From Spirochaetaceae bacterium (GTDB lineage Bacteria > Spirochaetota > Spirochaetia > Treponematales > Breznakiellaceae), in contig JAIRSS010000084.1 of NCBI GenBank assembly GCA_031255315.1, forward strand, positions 1 to 6,136: a stretch of 6,136 bases of DNA. Direction: 5' to 3'. A model generated the notes under the pieces. It had not been told where the DNA came from, did not search any database, and saw nothing but the letters and a program-made list of their open reading frames with translations. The position numbers and the translations under genes are program-made. Below are positions 1-6,032 of this stretch, one piece after another (position 1 is the first letter of the stretch; every line of letters begins with the position of its first letter).

Positions 1-160
1 TAGTATGGGGCCGCGGACGGGAAAAACCCAGCGCCGCCAAATCAAGGCTGTTGATATACGCCTCTATAACCCTTGCCGGATTGTTGTCCCCTATATAATC
101 TTCCACGCTCTCAGGCAGTAATATTATTTGGTCGCGGCTTTCTCCGCTAATGAATTCCAT
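1..160 (-). CDS. IS1182-type transposase, N-terminal fragment (runs off left edge)
   Basis: The minus strand is open for 53 codons from an ATG at 160 to the window edge. It reads MEFISGES, then RDQIILLPESVEDYI, then NPARVIEAYINSLDLAALGF. The order LLPES-x-x-DY-x-x-x-NPxRVI-x-AF/Y-x-x-SLDLxALGF is the familiar N-terminal signature of IS1182-type (DUF772-containing) transposases, placed just before the region that normally reads TGRPxYxPxxLLKLY. The start is supported by an AGGAGGG ribosome binding site. The rest of the enzyme, including any DDE catalytic residues, lies outside the window, so intactness cannot be judged. A TAAAAT hexamer at 184-179 could be a -10 box, but no -35 sits at the right distance. 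The gene lies downstream of pcnB on the same strand. With no clear terminator between them, read-through from pcnB is possible. Family assignment is from remembered motifs only. Confidence 0.8.
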   Translation of the reverse strand, partial: MEFISGESRDQIILLPESVEDYIGDNNPARVIEAYINSLDLAALGFSRPRPHT

Positions 161-165
161 GCCGG

Positions 166-172
166 CCCTCCT
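166..172 (-). promoter_or_regulatory. Ribosome binding site of the transposase gene
   Basis: On the minus strand AGGAGGG is followed by a 5-nt spacer and the ATG at 160. This near-perfect Shine-Dalgarno match fixes the transposase start. Confidence 0.75.
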
Positions 173-208
173 GCCGGTATTTTACCATGTTGCCGCCGCT
201 GCCGCTAT

Positions 209-230
209 GGTTTTGACACAGTCTCTCCCG
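209..230. repeat. Possible insertion-sequence terminus (outer end of the transposase element)
   Basis: About 50-70 nt upstream of the transposase start the minus strand reads GAGAGACTGTGTCAAAACC. Strings of the GACTGTGTCAAAA kind are often found at bacterial insertion-sequence ends, and the distance from the transposase start suits a terminal inverted repeat. The other end is not in the window, so neither the inverted-repeat match nor a target duplication can be tested. The plus-strand TTGACA at 213-218 inside it could alternatively be a chance promoter element. It has no partner -10. Confidence 0.25.
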
Positions 231-297
231 CGCCGCCCCAACCCGTTACCGGCAACGGAGCGACGAAGTGATTCAAAAACTCAAAGTCCGGTGAACC

Positions 298-1503
298 TCA
301 TTCCCCAGGACGGGCGGCGTCGGCGGCGGATGTACCGCGCCGCCTTCCCCGGCGGACGCGTTTTTTGGGTTCTCCTTCGTCGGGAAGCAGGCCGGCGGGA
401 TCAGGCTCTTCCTCCCGGAGGAGGCGGGAATCCGCCTGCCGTGAATGCGAAAGAAGCATCCGGGATTTTTTCACCGTCAGACCGTGTTCACTGAAGATGA
501 GCCTGACCGCATGATCCAGTTCAACGCGGGGCGGGTTTATCGGCAGGATGAACCGGCGGGCTTCAAGAAAAGCGTTTTTGTAGTTTTCGATTATCCCCCC
601 GTCCCAGTCAACGGTTTCTTCCAGGAAATCCCGGATAAGGGCCGCCATCGTTTCTCCCGGCGCTCGTGCGGCGTCGGGCTTAAGGGCAAGATCGGCAAAT
701 CCCTTTATGTACCGGGAACGGAAGGAAGCGTCCCGCCGCAGTACGGCCGACGCCCCAGGCTGAAGATACTCGTATACGCCGAAAAGGTCCAGGTTTTCGA
801 TAATCCGCGCCGAATACGGGGAATGGATGATCTTCAGAATCTCCTCGGTAAGCCGTGAAGGAGAAACTTCGGACAAGAGGGACGCCTGACGGCGTATCTT
901 CCAGGTGAGACTCCAGGGCAGCCTGAAGGAGGTTGCCGCGGCGTACTTAACCGCCCGTATCATCCGTACCGGATCGTCCAGGAAAATCATCGAAACAGGG
1001 ATGATGGGCCGGATACGTTTTTTCCGTATATCCTTCATGCCTCCCACATAATCCACTACTATCTCGTTAATCGGATCGTAGAAAAGGGCGTTCAGGGAAA
1101 AATCCCTGCGGAGCACATCATCTTCTATAGAACCATACGTATTGCTGGTAGGCCCGTCTTTAAGGGAACGGAAGGTGGATACTTCGAATATTTTGGGGCC
1201 GAAATACACATGGACCAGCCGGAAACGGCGGCCAATGATACGGGAATTCCGGAATATTTTTTTTATCCGGGCGGGGCTGGCGGCGCTGACAATATCAAAA
1301 TCCTTGGGATGCGCGCCCACGATGAGGTCCCGCACCGCGCCTCCTACAATATAGGTTTCGTATCCGTTAGCCCTAAGCCGTTCCACGATATACACCGCGT
1401 CTTTATCCACCGCGTCGAGCCTAATACCATGTTCGTCCCTGGTATAAACAACAGCCGTTTTTACCGGACGCCCGTCTTGAGTTGCACTGTACCTGATTCG
1501 CAC
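298..1503 (-). CDS. pcnB: Poly(A) polymerase I (class II nucleotidyltransferase family)
   Basis: A 401-residue enzyme that adds 3' poly(A) tails to RNA in the cytoplasm and so promotes RNA decay. The head domain is complete: GGAVRD at 54-59, the metal-binding DFD at 68-70, a third acidic residue E107 in EVSTFR, RRDFSLNALFYDP at 132-144 and the DDPVRMIRAVKYA neck motif from 176. IIGRRFRLVHV at 89-99 fits the signature that separates bacterial poly(A) polymerases from the related CCA-adding enzymes, which favours PcnB. The C-terminus ends in an arginine/lysine-rich stretch (KKRVRRGRRR, 380-389), as expected for RNA binding. The start is GTG: an in-frame TGA lies seven codons upstream and an AGGCGG ribosome binding site sits 5 nt before it. 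N-terminal residues 14-27 (VKTAVVYTRDEHGI) also look like real protein. Beyond the stop, a small CCGTT/AACGG hairpin (243-258) lacks a T-run, so no convincing terminator is seen. The gene may be read together with the hydrolase upstream on the same strand. Confidence 0.93.
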   Translation of the reverse strand: MRIRYSATQDGRPVKTAVVYTRDEHGIRLDAVDKDAVYIVERLRANGYETYIVGGAVRDLIVGAHPKDFDIVSAASPARIKKIFRNSRIIGRRFRLVHVYFGPKIFEVSTFRSLKDGPTSNTYGSIEDDVLRRDFSLNALFYDPINEIVVDYVGGMKDIRKKRIRPIIPVSMIFLDDPVRMIRAVKYAAATSFRLPWSLTWKIRRQASLLSEVSPSRLTEEILKIIHSPYSARIIENLDLFGVYEYLQPGASAVLRRDASFRSRYIKGFADLALKPDAARAPGETMAALIRDFLEETVDWDGGIIENYKNAFLEARRFILPINPPRVELDHAVRLIFSEHGLTVKKSRMLLSHSRQADSRLLREEEPDPAGLLPDEGEPKKRVRRGRRRGTSAADAARPGE

Positions 1504-1531
1504 GAAGTCCGCCTTTTCATTTCATGGTGCT

Positions 1532-1558
1532 CATATAGCCGGCCCGTCCCAAAACCAA
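1532..1558 (-). promoter_or_regulatory. Weak candidate promoter for pcnB
   Basis: On the minus strand TATATG (1537-1532) could be a -10 box, with TTGGTT (1558-1553) as a -35 box at a short 15-nt spacing. It would give a leader of about 20 nt before the GTG at 1503. Both hexamers are poor matches, so this is only the best option in the spacer. pcnB may instead depend on read-through from the hydrolase gene. Confidence 0.2.
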
Positions 1559-1594
1559 GCGCCGGTACGCCGCCGCGCCGGGTGGGGCAAGCTC

Positions 1595-1632
1595 CCGCGG
1601 TTTCTCAGGTTCCAACCATACGGAAACCGCGG
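1595..1632. other. GC-rich 10-bp inverted repeat (RNA hairpin) in the hydrolase-pcnB spacer
   Basis: CCGCGGTTTC (1595-1604) and GAAACCGCGG (1623-1632) are exact reverse complements separated by 18 nt. Transcribed in either direction they would form a 10-bp hairpin. In the minus (gene) direction the stem is followed by GAGCTTGCCCC and not by a T-run, so it does not look like a standard intrinsic terminator. On the plus strand it is followed by ATTTTCT, but no plus-strand gene lies upstream. It could be a transcript-stabilising or attenuating structure between hydrolase and pcnB. Confidence 0.55.
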
Positions 1633-1648
1633 ATTTTCTGGATATTTA

Positions 1649-1682
1649 AGTTTGTTCCAAAACTGAAGTTTTAGAACAAACT
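1649..1682. terminator. Long hairpin just after the hydrolase stop codon; possible terminator or dispersed palindrome
   Basis: AGTTTGTTC (1649-1657) pairs perfectly with GAACAAACT (1674-1682). Inside, after one C/A mismatch, AAAAC (1659-1663) pairs with GTTTT (1668-1672) around a TGAA tetraloop. This gives 14 pairs in 34 nt, starting 3 nt past the hydrolase stop codon. The position suits a 3'-end structure of the hydrolase mRNA. However, the minus strand continues TTAAATATCCAG without a T-run, so classical intrinsic termination is doubtful. A separate perfect 12-bp palindrome, CATTTATAAATG (1683-1694), covers the stop codon and is followed on the plus strand by seven T (1695-1701), which could stop antisense transcription. 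Confidence 0.5.
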
Positions 1683-1685
1683 CAT

Positions 1686-2621
1686 TTATAAATGTTTTTT
1701 TAACCAGATAATGAGATCTCCTATAACTTCATCCCGGTTGGTTTCGTTCAACGTTTCATGCCTGGCGCCGGGATACAACACAAATTCAAGGTCCTGAATT
1801 TTAAGGGACCGATAGGCTTCCACCAGGGCGGTAGGGCTTGTACCCATATCCCCTACCGGATCGGCGCTGCCGGCAAAGATGTAGACAGGCAGGTCCCGGC
1901 GGATACGTTCCATCTGTTCCGGGAGGTGGATGCGGTTAAGGAGGATTACCAGATCCCGGTAAAAGCCTGAAGAACACCGCATACCGCTTATAGGATCGGC
2001 GGCGTAGCCGTCTACCTCCTTGTCATCACGGGAAAGCCAGTCGAAGGGCGTTCTATTCGGACGGAAAGGCCGGTTGTAGGGCTTATCTCCCAGGATAAAC
2101 GCCAACTCGGACTTTTTCCGGCAGCCTGTGAGGGCGGCAATCGCCGTAAAAAGCCAGGGAGCCAGCCGTGTTTTAAGGCCGTCAGGCCCCCGTGTTCCCG
2201 AAAGGATACAGCCGGAAATTTGCCCGCCGTATTTTTCAATACTGCATTGAACGAGAAAGGAGCCCCAGGAATGCCCCATAAGAAAAAGCGGCTGTTCGGG
2301 GAAGCGCTCCTTGATGCTGAGGTTGATTTCTTCTATATCGTCCACTACCCGCGTATAGGCGTCCCGGTCGCCGCAATGCCCCAAAAGCCCGCCCTTGCCG
2401 GGATCGTTTACCGCCGGGTCCGCGGTCTTTCCGTGGCCCCGCATATCCGCCGCCCAAACCTCAAAACCTTCCCCGGTAAGACGCCGGGCAAGCCGGTCAT
2501 ATCTAAGACCGTGTTCAGCCATACCGTGAACAATATGCAAGGCCCCCAGCGGTTTCCCGCAAGGAACCCACCGCCGTAGAAAAAGCCGGGCCCCGTCGCC
2601 TGCGGCGAACCACTCTTCCAT
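1686..2621 (-). CDS. Alpha/beta hydrolase, monoacylglycerol lipase / lysophospholipase-like
   Basis: A 311-residue serine hydrolase of the Hydrolase_4 / monoacylglycerol-lipase group, likely cleaving acyl esters of lipids. The exact substrate cannot be read from sequence. Visible motifs are the oxyanion-hole HGMAEH (32-37), DMRGHGKT (59-66), the nucleophile elbow GHSWG (116-120, Ser118), the acid Asp254 in GSADPVGD and the base His288 in GARHETLNE, so the triad is complete. The length is normal for the family. No signal peptide or membrane segment is seen, so it is probably cytoplasmic. An ATG at 2657 would add 12 residues, but the 2621 start has a clear GAAGGAAG ribosome binding site, and the predicted promoter would begin transcription at about 2657, leaving no leader for the longer form. 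The frame stays open far upstream (to 4058), but that part is antisense to the methyltransferase gene. It is divergent from that gene and lies upstream of pcnB on the same strand, 182 nt away. Confidence 0.9.
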   Translation of the reverse strand: MEEWFAAGDGARLFLRRWVPCGKPLGALHIVHGMAEHGLRYDRLARRLTGEGFEVWAADMRGHGKTADPAVNDPGKGGLLGHCGDRDAYTRVVDDIEEINLSIKERFPEQPLFLMGHSWGSFLVQCSIEKYGGQISGCILSGTRGPDGLKTRLAPWLFTAIAALTGCRKKSELAFILGDKPYNRPFRPNRTPFDWLSRDDKEVDGYAADPISGMRCSSGFYRDLVILLNRIHLPEQMERIRRDLPVYIFAGSADPVGDMGTSPTALVEAYRSLKIQDLEFVLYPGARHETLNETNRDEVIGDLIIWLKKHL

Positions 2622-2625
2622 AAAA

Positions 2626-2633
2626 CTTCCTTC
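2626..2633 (-). promoter_or_regulatory. Ribosome binding site that decides the hydrolase start
   Basis: The minus strand reads GAAGGAAG, then TTTT, then the ATG at 2621. The AAGGA core is 6 nt from the start codon. The alternative ATG at 2657 has only GGGGG ending 1 nt before it, which is too close to work. Confidence 0.7.
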
Positions 2634-2663
2634 GGGAACCGACGCCAATTCAATCATACCCCC

Positions 2664-2693
2664 ATTGTACCCCGGACTGATTTGTTCTGACAA
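2664..2693 (-). promoter_or_regulatory. Sigma-70-type promoter for the hydrolase gene
   Basis: On the minus strand TTGTCA (2693-2688, five of six consensus bases) is followed by an 18-nt spacer and TACAAT (2669-2664, five of six). Transcription would start near 2657, giving a leader of about 35 nt with the ribosome binding site in it. Confidence 0.65.
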
Positions 2694-2705
2694 TAATGCT
2701 ATACT
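2677..2705 (+). promoter_or_regulatory. Extended -10 promoter for the methyltransferase gene
   Basis: TGCTATACT (2697-2705) combines a TGn extension with a -10 box matching five of six bases. The -35 position at 17-nt spacing holds only CTGATT (2677-2682), but extended -10 promoters tolerate a weak -35. Transcription would begin near 2712, about 6 nt before the ATG at 2718, so the mRNA would be almost leaderless. The site overlaps the divergent hydrolase promoter. Confidence 0.5.
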
Positions 2706-2717
2706 AAAGCCTGTAGT

Positions 2718-3935
2718 ATGATAAAAGGCGAATTTTTTACCGCTCCGGTGGAACGCCTTGCGGCGGGGGGAGCGGGAATAGTACATATCAGCGGGCAAGT
2801 CGTGTTTGTGGAGTATACCGCTCCGGGGGACCTGATTTCGTTTACGATTACGGAAGTCCATAGGTCCTGGGCCCGGGGAGAACTGCAAGAAGTCCTTGAA
2901 CCTTCGGCAAACCGGCGCGTCCCGGCCTGCCCCCGCTGGGGAGCCTGCGGCGGATGTTCCCTCCAACACCTTGAGTATCCATCCCAACTGCGGGAAAAAG
3001 AAGGGATCCTCCGGGACGCTCTGAGCCGTATCGGAGGCGCCGCCGACCCGCTGCCGGTAAAAACCGTTCCCGCCCCGGCGGAATACGAGTACCGGAACCG
3101 CGTTCAGTTTCATTCTGTCCCCGGAACCACGGGGGCTTCCCCCCGACTGGGATTCAAAGCCCGGAAAAGCGGGAACATCATCCCCCTTGATGACTGTCCC
3201 GTGGCGGACGCGGGAATACGCCGGGCTCTCGGCGGCGGGAGGATCCCCGCGCCCCACGGGAAACGCCGGTTTACGGTCTACTCCCGGAACGGCGTTCTGC
3301 TCTGCGAAGGCAGGGACGGGCCGGCGCCGGTTGCCCTGGGGGGCCGGAGCATCCGTATGGACCCAGGCGTATTCTTCCAGGCTAACGCGGCGGCCCTGGA
3401 ACAGCTCATCCCGGACCTCTGCGCCGCCGCCGGACGGGCGGACCCTTCCCTGCCCGCAGCGGACATCTACTGCGGCGTGGGAACCTTCGCCGCCTTCCTG
3501 GTGGAACGGTTTCCCCGGATAGATATGGTCGAAGCGGACGCCGGCGCGCTGAACCTGGCCCGGCAGAACCTCTCCGGTTCCGCCGGACGGTACTTCCCCC
3601 TTACCGATGAGGAATGGGTACGGGAACTGCGCCGCGCCGCGCCGCCCGCCTATGGCTTTGCCGCAGCCGATCCTCCCCGGACGGGGCTTTCCCCGTCTCT
3701 CAGGCGCTGGCTTGCGGAACAGGGCCCGCCTCTCCTGGCCTATGTATCCTGCAACCCGGCAACCCTGGCCAGGGACAGCGCCGTCCTCCGCGCCGGGGGA
3801 TACCGGCTTGAATCGGCGGCCTTCTATGATTTCTACCCCCAGACGCCGCATATAGAGGCCCTGGCGATTTTCGTCCGTCCAAAGAAGGATGAGTCCCCAC
3901 CGGCCCCGAAGGAGGACGCCTGTGGCGCGTCCTGA
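2718..3935 (+). CDS. rlmD: TRAM-domain [4Fe-4S] RNA m5U methyltransferase (RlmD/RumA type)
   Basis: A 405-residue SAM-dependent enzyme of the TrmA/RumA family, which makes 5-methyluridine in RNA. It has an N-terminal TRAM RNA-binding domain (about 1-60), then C71, C77 and C80 (CX5CX2C) with C160 completing the four-cysteine iron-sulfur site typical of RumA but not of TrmA. FFQAN is at 219-223, the SAM-binding DIYCGVGTF at 249-257, DPPRTG at 318-323, and the catalytic cysteine C345 lies in YVSCNPATLARD. The PHIEAL motif near the C-terminus supplies the expected general-base glutamate. Key residues are all present, so the gene looks functional. The four cysteines favour 23S rRNA U1939 (RlmD) as target, but RlmC- or RlmCD-like specificity cannot be excluded. 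No Shine-Dalgarno precedes the ATG, consistent with a near-leaderless mRNA. The final residues are a short hydrophilic tail whose codons also house the ribosome binding site of the next gene. Confidence 0.92.
   Translation: MIKGEFFTAPVERLAAGGAGIVHISGQVVFVEYTAPGDLISFTITEVHRSWARGELQEVLEPSANRRVPACPRWGACGGCSLQHLEYPSQLREKEGILRDALSRIGGAADPLPVKTVPAPAEYEYRNRVQFHSVPGTTGASPRLGFKARKSGNIIPLDDCPVADAGIRRALGGGRIPAPHGKRRFTVYSRNGVLLCEGRDGPAPVALGGRSIRMDPGVFFQANAAALEQLIPDLCAAAGRADPSLPAADIYCGVGTFAAFLVERFPRIDMVEADAGALNLARQNLSGSAGRYFPLTDEEWVRELRRAAPPAYGFAAADPPRTGLSPSLRRWLAEQGPPLLAYVSCNPATLARDSAVLRAGGYRLESAAFYDFYPQTPHIEALAIFVRPKKDESPPAPKEDACGAS
3909..3916 (+). promoter_or_regulatory. Ribosome binding site of the propeller gene, inside the methyltransferase 3' end
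   Basis: AAGGAGGA ends 5 nt before the GTG at 3922. It is far better than anything before the in-frame ATG at 3889 or the GTG at 4036, so it decides the start and suggests translational coupling with the upstream gene. Confidence 0.75.
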
Positions 3936-5772
3936 CGAATCACGCCGCAGGCTGCGCCGCCGAAGATTCCGAAAAAACCGCCCCGGTCTGCGGTTCAGAC
4001 TCCCCGGAGAACCGGCGCCGCCCTTCAGCCCCGGCGTGTCCGCCGGTATACTGAGCATCTTCCTGTGCCTCGCCTTCCCGCTGGAAGCCCAGGAGACGGT
4101 CCCCTATACGTGGCGGCAAGCGCCGGACGGAACGGCTTTGGGGCCTCCCGCAGCGCAGGCGGGCTTGGTAACGCTGGTCTGCGACGACGGGACCCTGGTC
4201 TCCTATTCCGAACACGGGAAGCTGCTGTGGAAATACACCGCCCCGGGCCGGCTTACCCCCTATCTTACCCATTCAACGGAAGGAATCAGTTACATTTGCG
4301 GAACCAACGGAACGCTTCTTGCGGTAAACCCCGCGGGCCGGGAACTGTGGCGGAAGGATCTGGAAGCCCCCATCTCGGCCCCGGTCATGGCAGGCTGGGA
4401 CGGCAGGCTGTTTGTCTTCACCCCCCAACGAGTACGGTGCTTTACCGCAGCGGGACATCCCCTCTGGAGCCGGTATCTGGCTCATCCCGCGGCGCTCCCT
4501 CCCAGAATGGACCGGGAAGGAGGCGTCCTGCTCGTTCTGGAGAGCCGGGAACTGGTGGAAATAAGCCCCTTTGGACGTATCGCCGCCCGGCCTCTTGCGG
4601 TTGCGCCGCGTGCGGCGCTCCCCCTGGACCCCGTTCCCCGGACAAAGGACGAACCGGCTCCCGAAGGAAACCCCGCCTTGATTTTCACCGGAGACGGCGG
4701 CGTCTTTATCTCCCGGTGGGGTGTTCCGGCGGAGCCCCTCCCGGCTTTAGGCGGCCTTGCTTTAGACGGACCGGCTTTAGACGGAACGTTCCTTGCGGTT
4801 GAGGGCTGGGAAGATACGGCGGCGGTGGTCCTCTCCAGCGGCAGGCTGCATCTCTTTACCGTGCCGGGCGGAGACCCTCTTTGGTCGGACGAAACCCACC
4901 TGACCGGGGAGCGGGATGCGGGAGAAGTCAGGATACGCCATGACGGGAGGGGAATCTACGTCCTCTCCACCTCCGGAGCGACCGGTTTTACCAAAGACGG
5001 ACGGAAGCGCTGGCTCATCAGGATCAAAGGAGCCGCCGCCGTCCCCGCCTTTAGCGATGAGGGCTTTCTGTATTCCTGCGGGAAAGACCGGACGCTCTAT
5101 TCGTACCACCTTGAAGAACGGACCGGGAGCGCGCGGCGCTCCCCGTACGGGAAGACGCCGGGGAAAATCTACGATACCGCCGCCGCCGGCTTCCGGTCTT
5201 CTTTTCGGGAGGAAGACGGCGTCAGCTTTGACGAGAAGGATATACGGGACCGTCTTGCCCATATTGGACAAATGATAGGGGCCGGGACCATAGGCGAAGA
5301 GGAACCGCGCTTCACCGCATACCTCATGGAACTTGCCGGCAGCGCGGGAGTCCTCCCTCTCTGGGACCGTCCATCCCGCCCGACCCCGGTAGTCCAGCCG
5401 AATTACCGGATAGAGGCCCTGAGATACCTGGGCCGCCTGGGTTCGCGGGAAACCATCCCCTTCCTGGTGGACCTCTACCAGCGGGACCGGGACGGAGCGA
5501 TCAAGGTTGCAGCGGCGGCGGCCATCGGCGGCATCGGAACGGACCCGGAAGGCCGCGCCCTCCGGGCGTTCAGCGCCCTGGTTTTTCCCGTTGAATTGTA
5601 TCAGGACGCGGCCGTTTTGACCGCGACCGCCGCCGCGACCGGGGCGCTCTGCCGCTTTTCCGGTCCGCAGTCAAGCAGTCCGGGGATCAGGATCCTTGCG
5701 GCGTTACGGCGCGGACGGCATTCCCGGTCCGTGCAAGCCCGCGCCCAGGCCGAACTGGAGTCTCTCCGGTAA
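3922..5772 (+). CDS. Exported PQQ-like beta-propeller protein with C-terminal HEAT-like repeats
   Basis: A 616-residue protein with no recognised gene name. An unusually long arginine-rich N-terminal region (about residues 8-27) precedes a hydrophobic segment (GILSIFLCLAFPL, about 42-54) and a likely signal-peptidase site after LEA, so it is probably exported to the periplasm. A lipoprotein alternative at the cysteine in this segment is less likely. PQQ/BamB-like blades follow, marked by repeated G-x-x-LW or equivalent motifs: GKLLWKY near 99, GRELWRK near 139, GHPLWSR near 177, GGDPLW near 316 and GRKRWLI near 359, each after a DGxL/VY-type strand. No PQQ-binding or catalytic residues are evident, so a scaffold or assembly role is likelier than dehydrogenase activity. 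From about 494, helices such as YRIEALRYLGRLGSRETIPFL and KVAAAAAIGGIG resemble HEAT repeats. It overlaps rlmD by 14 nt and starts with GTG. An in-frame ATG at 3889 would add 11 residues but lacks a ribosome binding site. Confidence 0.82.
   Translation: MARPDESRRRLRRRRFRKNRPGLRFRLPGEPAPPFSPGVSAGILSIFLCLAFPLEAQETVPYTWRQAPDGTALGPPAAQAGLVTLVCDDGTLVSYSEHGKLLWKYTAPGRLTPYLTHSTEGISYICGTNGTLLAVNPAGRELWRKDLEAPISAPVMAGWDGRLFVFTPQRVRCFTAAGHPLWSRYLAHPAALPPRMDREGGVLLVLESRELVEISPFGRIAARPLAVAPRAALPLDPVPRTKDEPAPEGNPALIFTGDGGVFISRWGVPAEPLPALGGLALDGPALDGTFLAVEGWEDTAAVVLSSGRLHLFTVPGGDPLWSDETHLTGERDAGEVRIRHDGRGIYVLSTSGATGFTKDGRKRWLIRIKGAAAVPAFSDEGFLYSCGKDRTLYSYHLEERTGSARRSPYGKTPGKIYDTAAAGFRSSFREEDGVSFDEKDIRDRLAHIGQMIGAGTIGEEEPRFTAYLMELAGSAGVLPLWDRPSRPTPVVQPNYRIEALRYLGRLGSRETIPFLVDLYQRDRDGAIKVAAAAAIGGIGTDPEGRALRAFSALVFPVELYQDAAVLTATAAATGALCRFSGPQSSSPGIRILAALRRGRHSRSVQARAQAELESLR
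4741..4785 (+). repeat. Three tandem 15-bp in-frame repeats in the propeller gene
   Basis: Three consecutive 15-bp units encode PALGG, LALDG and PALDG. Units two and three differ at only two bases, and unit one differs a little more. Each contains a TTA leucine codon, uncommon in this GC-rich gene, which suggests duplication of one unit and not independent origin. They fall in a blade region where length changes are likely tolerated. Confidence 0.75.
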
Positions 5773-6032
5773 ACGCAAGTTCAGCCGGAAGGACCCAGCC
5801 TGTTCGTTGGCGTACGGCGGTTTCCGTAAAGAAACAGGAACCGGTTAGAACCACCGGGATTCAGAAAACCTCCGCGGGAAATTGGGGGAACAGTAGACAA
5901 TGCGTCCGTCCTCTCCGTCCTATGTTGTTTTGAATTCGGGATTGCTGTTTTTTATGAGAGCGGTATTGGCAATTTGTACTCGTAATGTAAAAACAGGAAG
6001 AATTTATACCTGCCATAAAAGAGTAAAAATTT
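5773..6032. other. Intergenic region after the propeller gene
   Basis: No recognisable gene was found. The first ~100 nt are GC-rich. An imperfect hairpin, CGGTTTCC (5818-5825) with GGAACCG (5837-5843) and one bulged T, might mark the 3' end of the propeller transcript, but no T-run follows it. From about 5920 the sequence turns AT-rich. A plus-strand frame opens at an ATG at 5900 and continues to the window edge without resembling a known protein, and a 60-codon minus-strand frame (6043-5861) is equally unconvincing. No promoter with well-spaced boxes for the gene at 6033 was found; TTGGCA at 5966-5971 is a lone -35-like hexamer. Confidence 0.5.

Noticed and set aside
150..494. A 114-codon plus-strand frame spanning the insertion-sequence end and the pcnB 3' end
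   Set aside because: It crosses the opposite-strand transposase start and the conserved end of pcnB, and its composition is Arg/Pro-rich noise.
445..858. Plus-strand frames opposite pcnB (also 1142-1354 and 1210-1674)
   Set aside because: They lie antisense to conserved pcnB motifs and show no domain of their own.
298..1503. CCA-adding enzyme instead of poly(A) polymerase
   Set aside because: The IIGRRFRLVHV motif and basic C-terminal tail fit poly(A) polymerase better; no features specific to CCA-adding enzymes were seen.
2658..4058. A long minus-strand open frame continuous with the hydrolase, giving a 790-residue protein
   Set aside because: The extra ~467 codons are antisense to rlmD, low in recognisable motifs and rich in Gly/Arg/Pro as expected of a GC-rich shadow frame. 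The promoter and ribosome binding site place the hydrolase start at 2621.
4065..4802. A 245-codon plus-strand frame inside the propeller gene
   Set aside because: It overlaps a well-supported gene in another frame and has low-complexity Gly/Arg/Pro composition with no motif; it is a GC-driven shadow.
4777..5271. A 164-codon minus-strand frame opposite the propeller gene
   Set aside because: Antisense to clear propeller coding sequence, no ribosome binding site and no family features.
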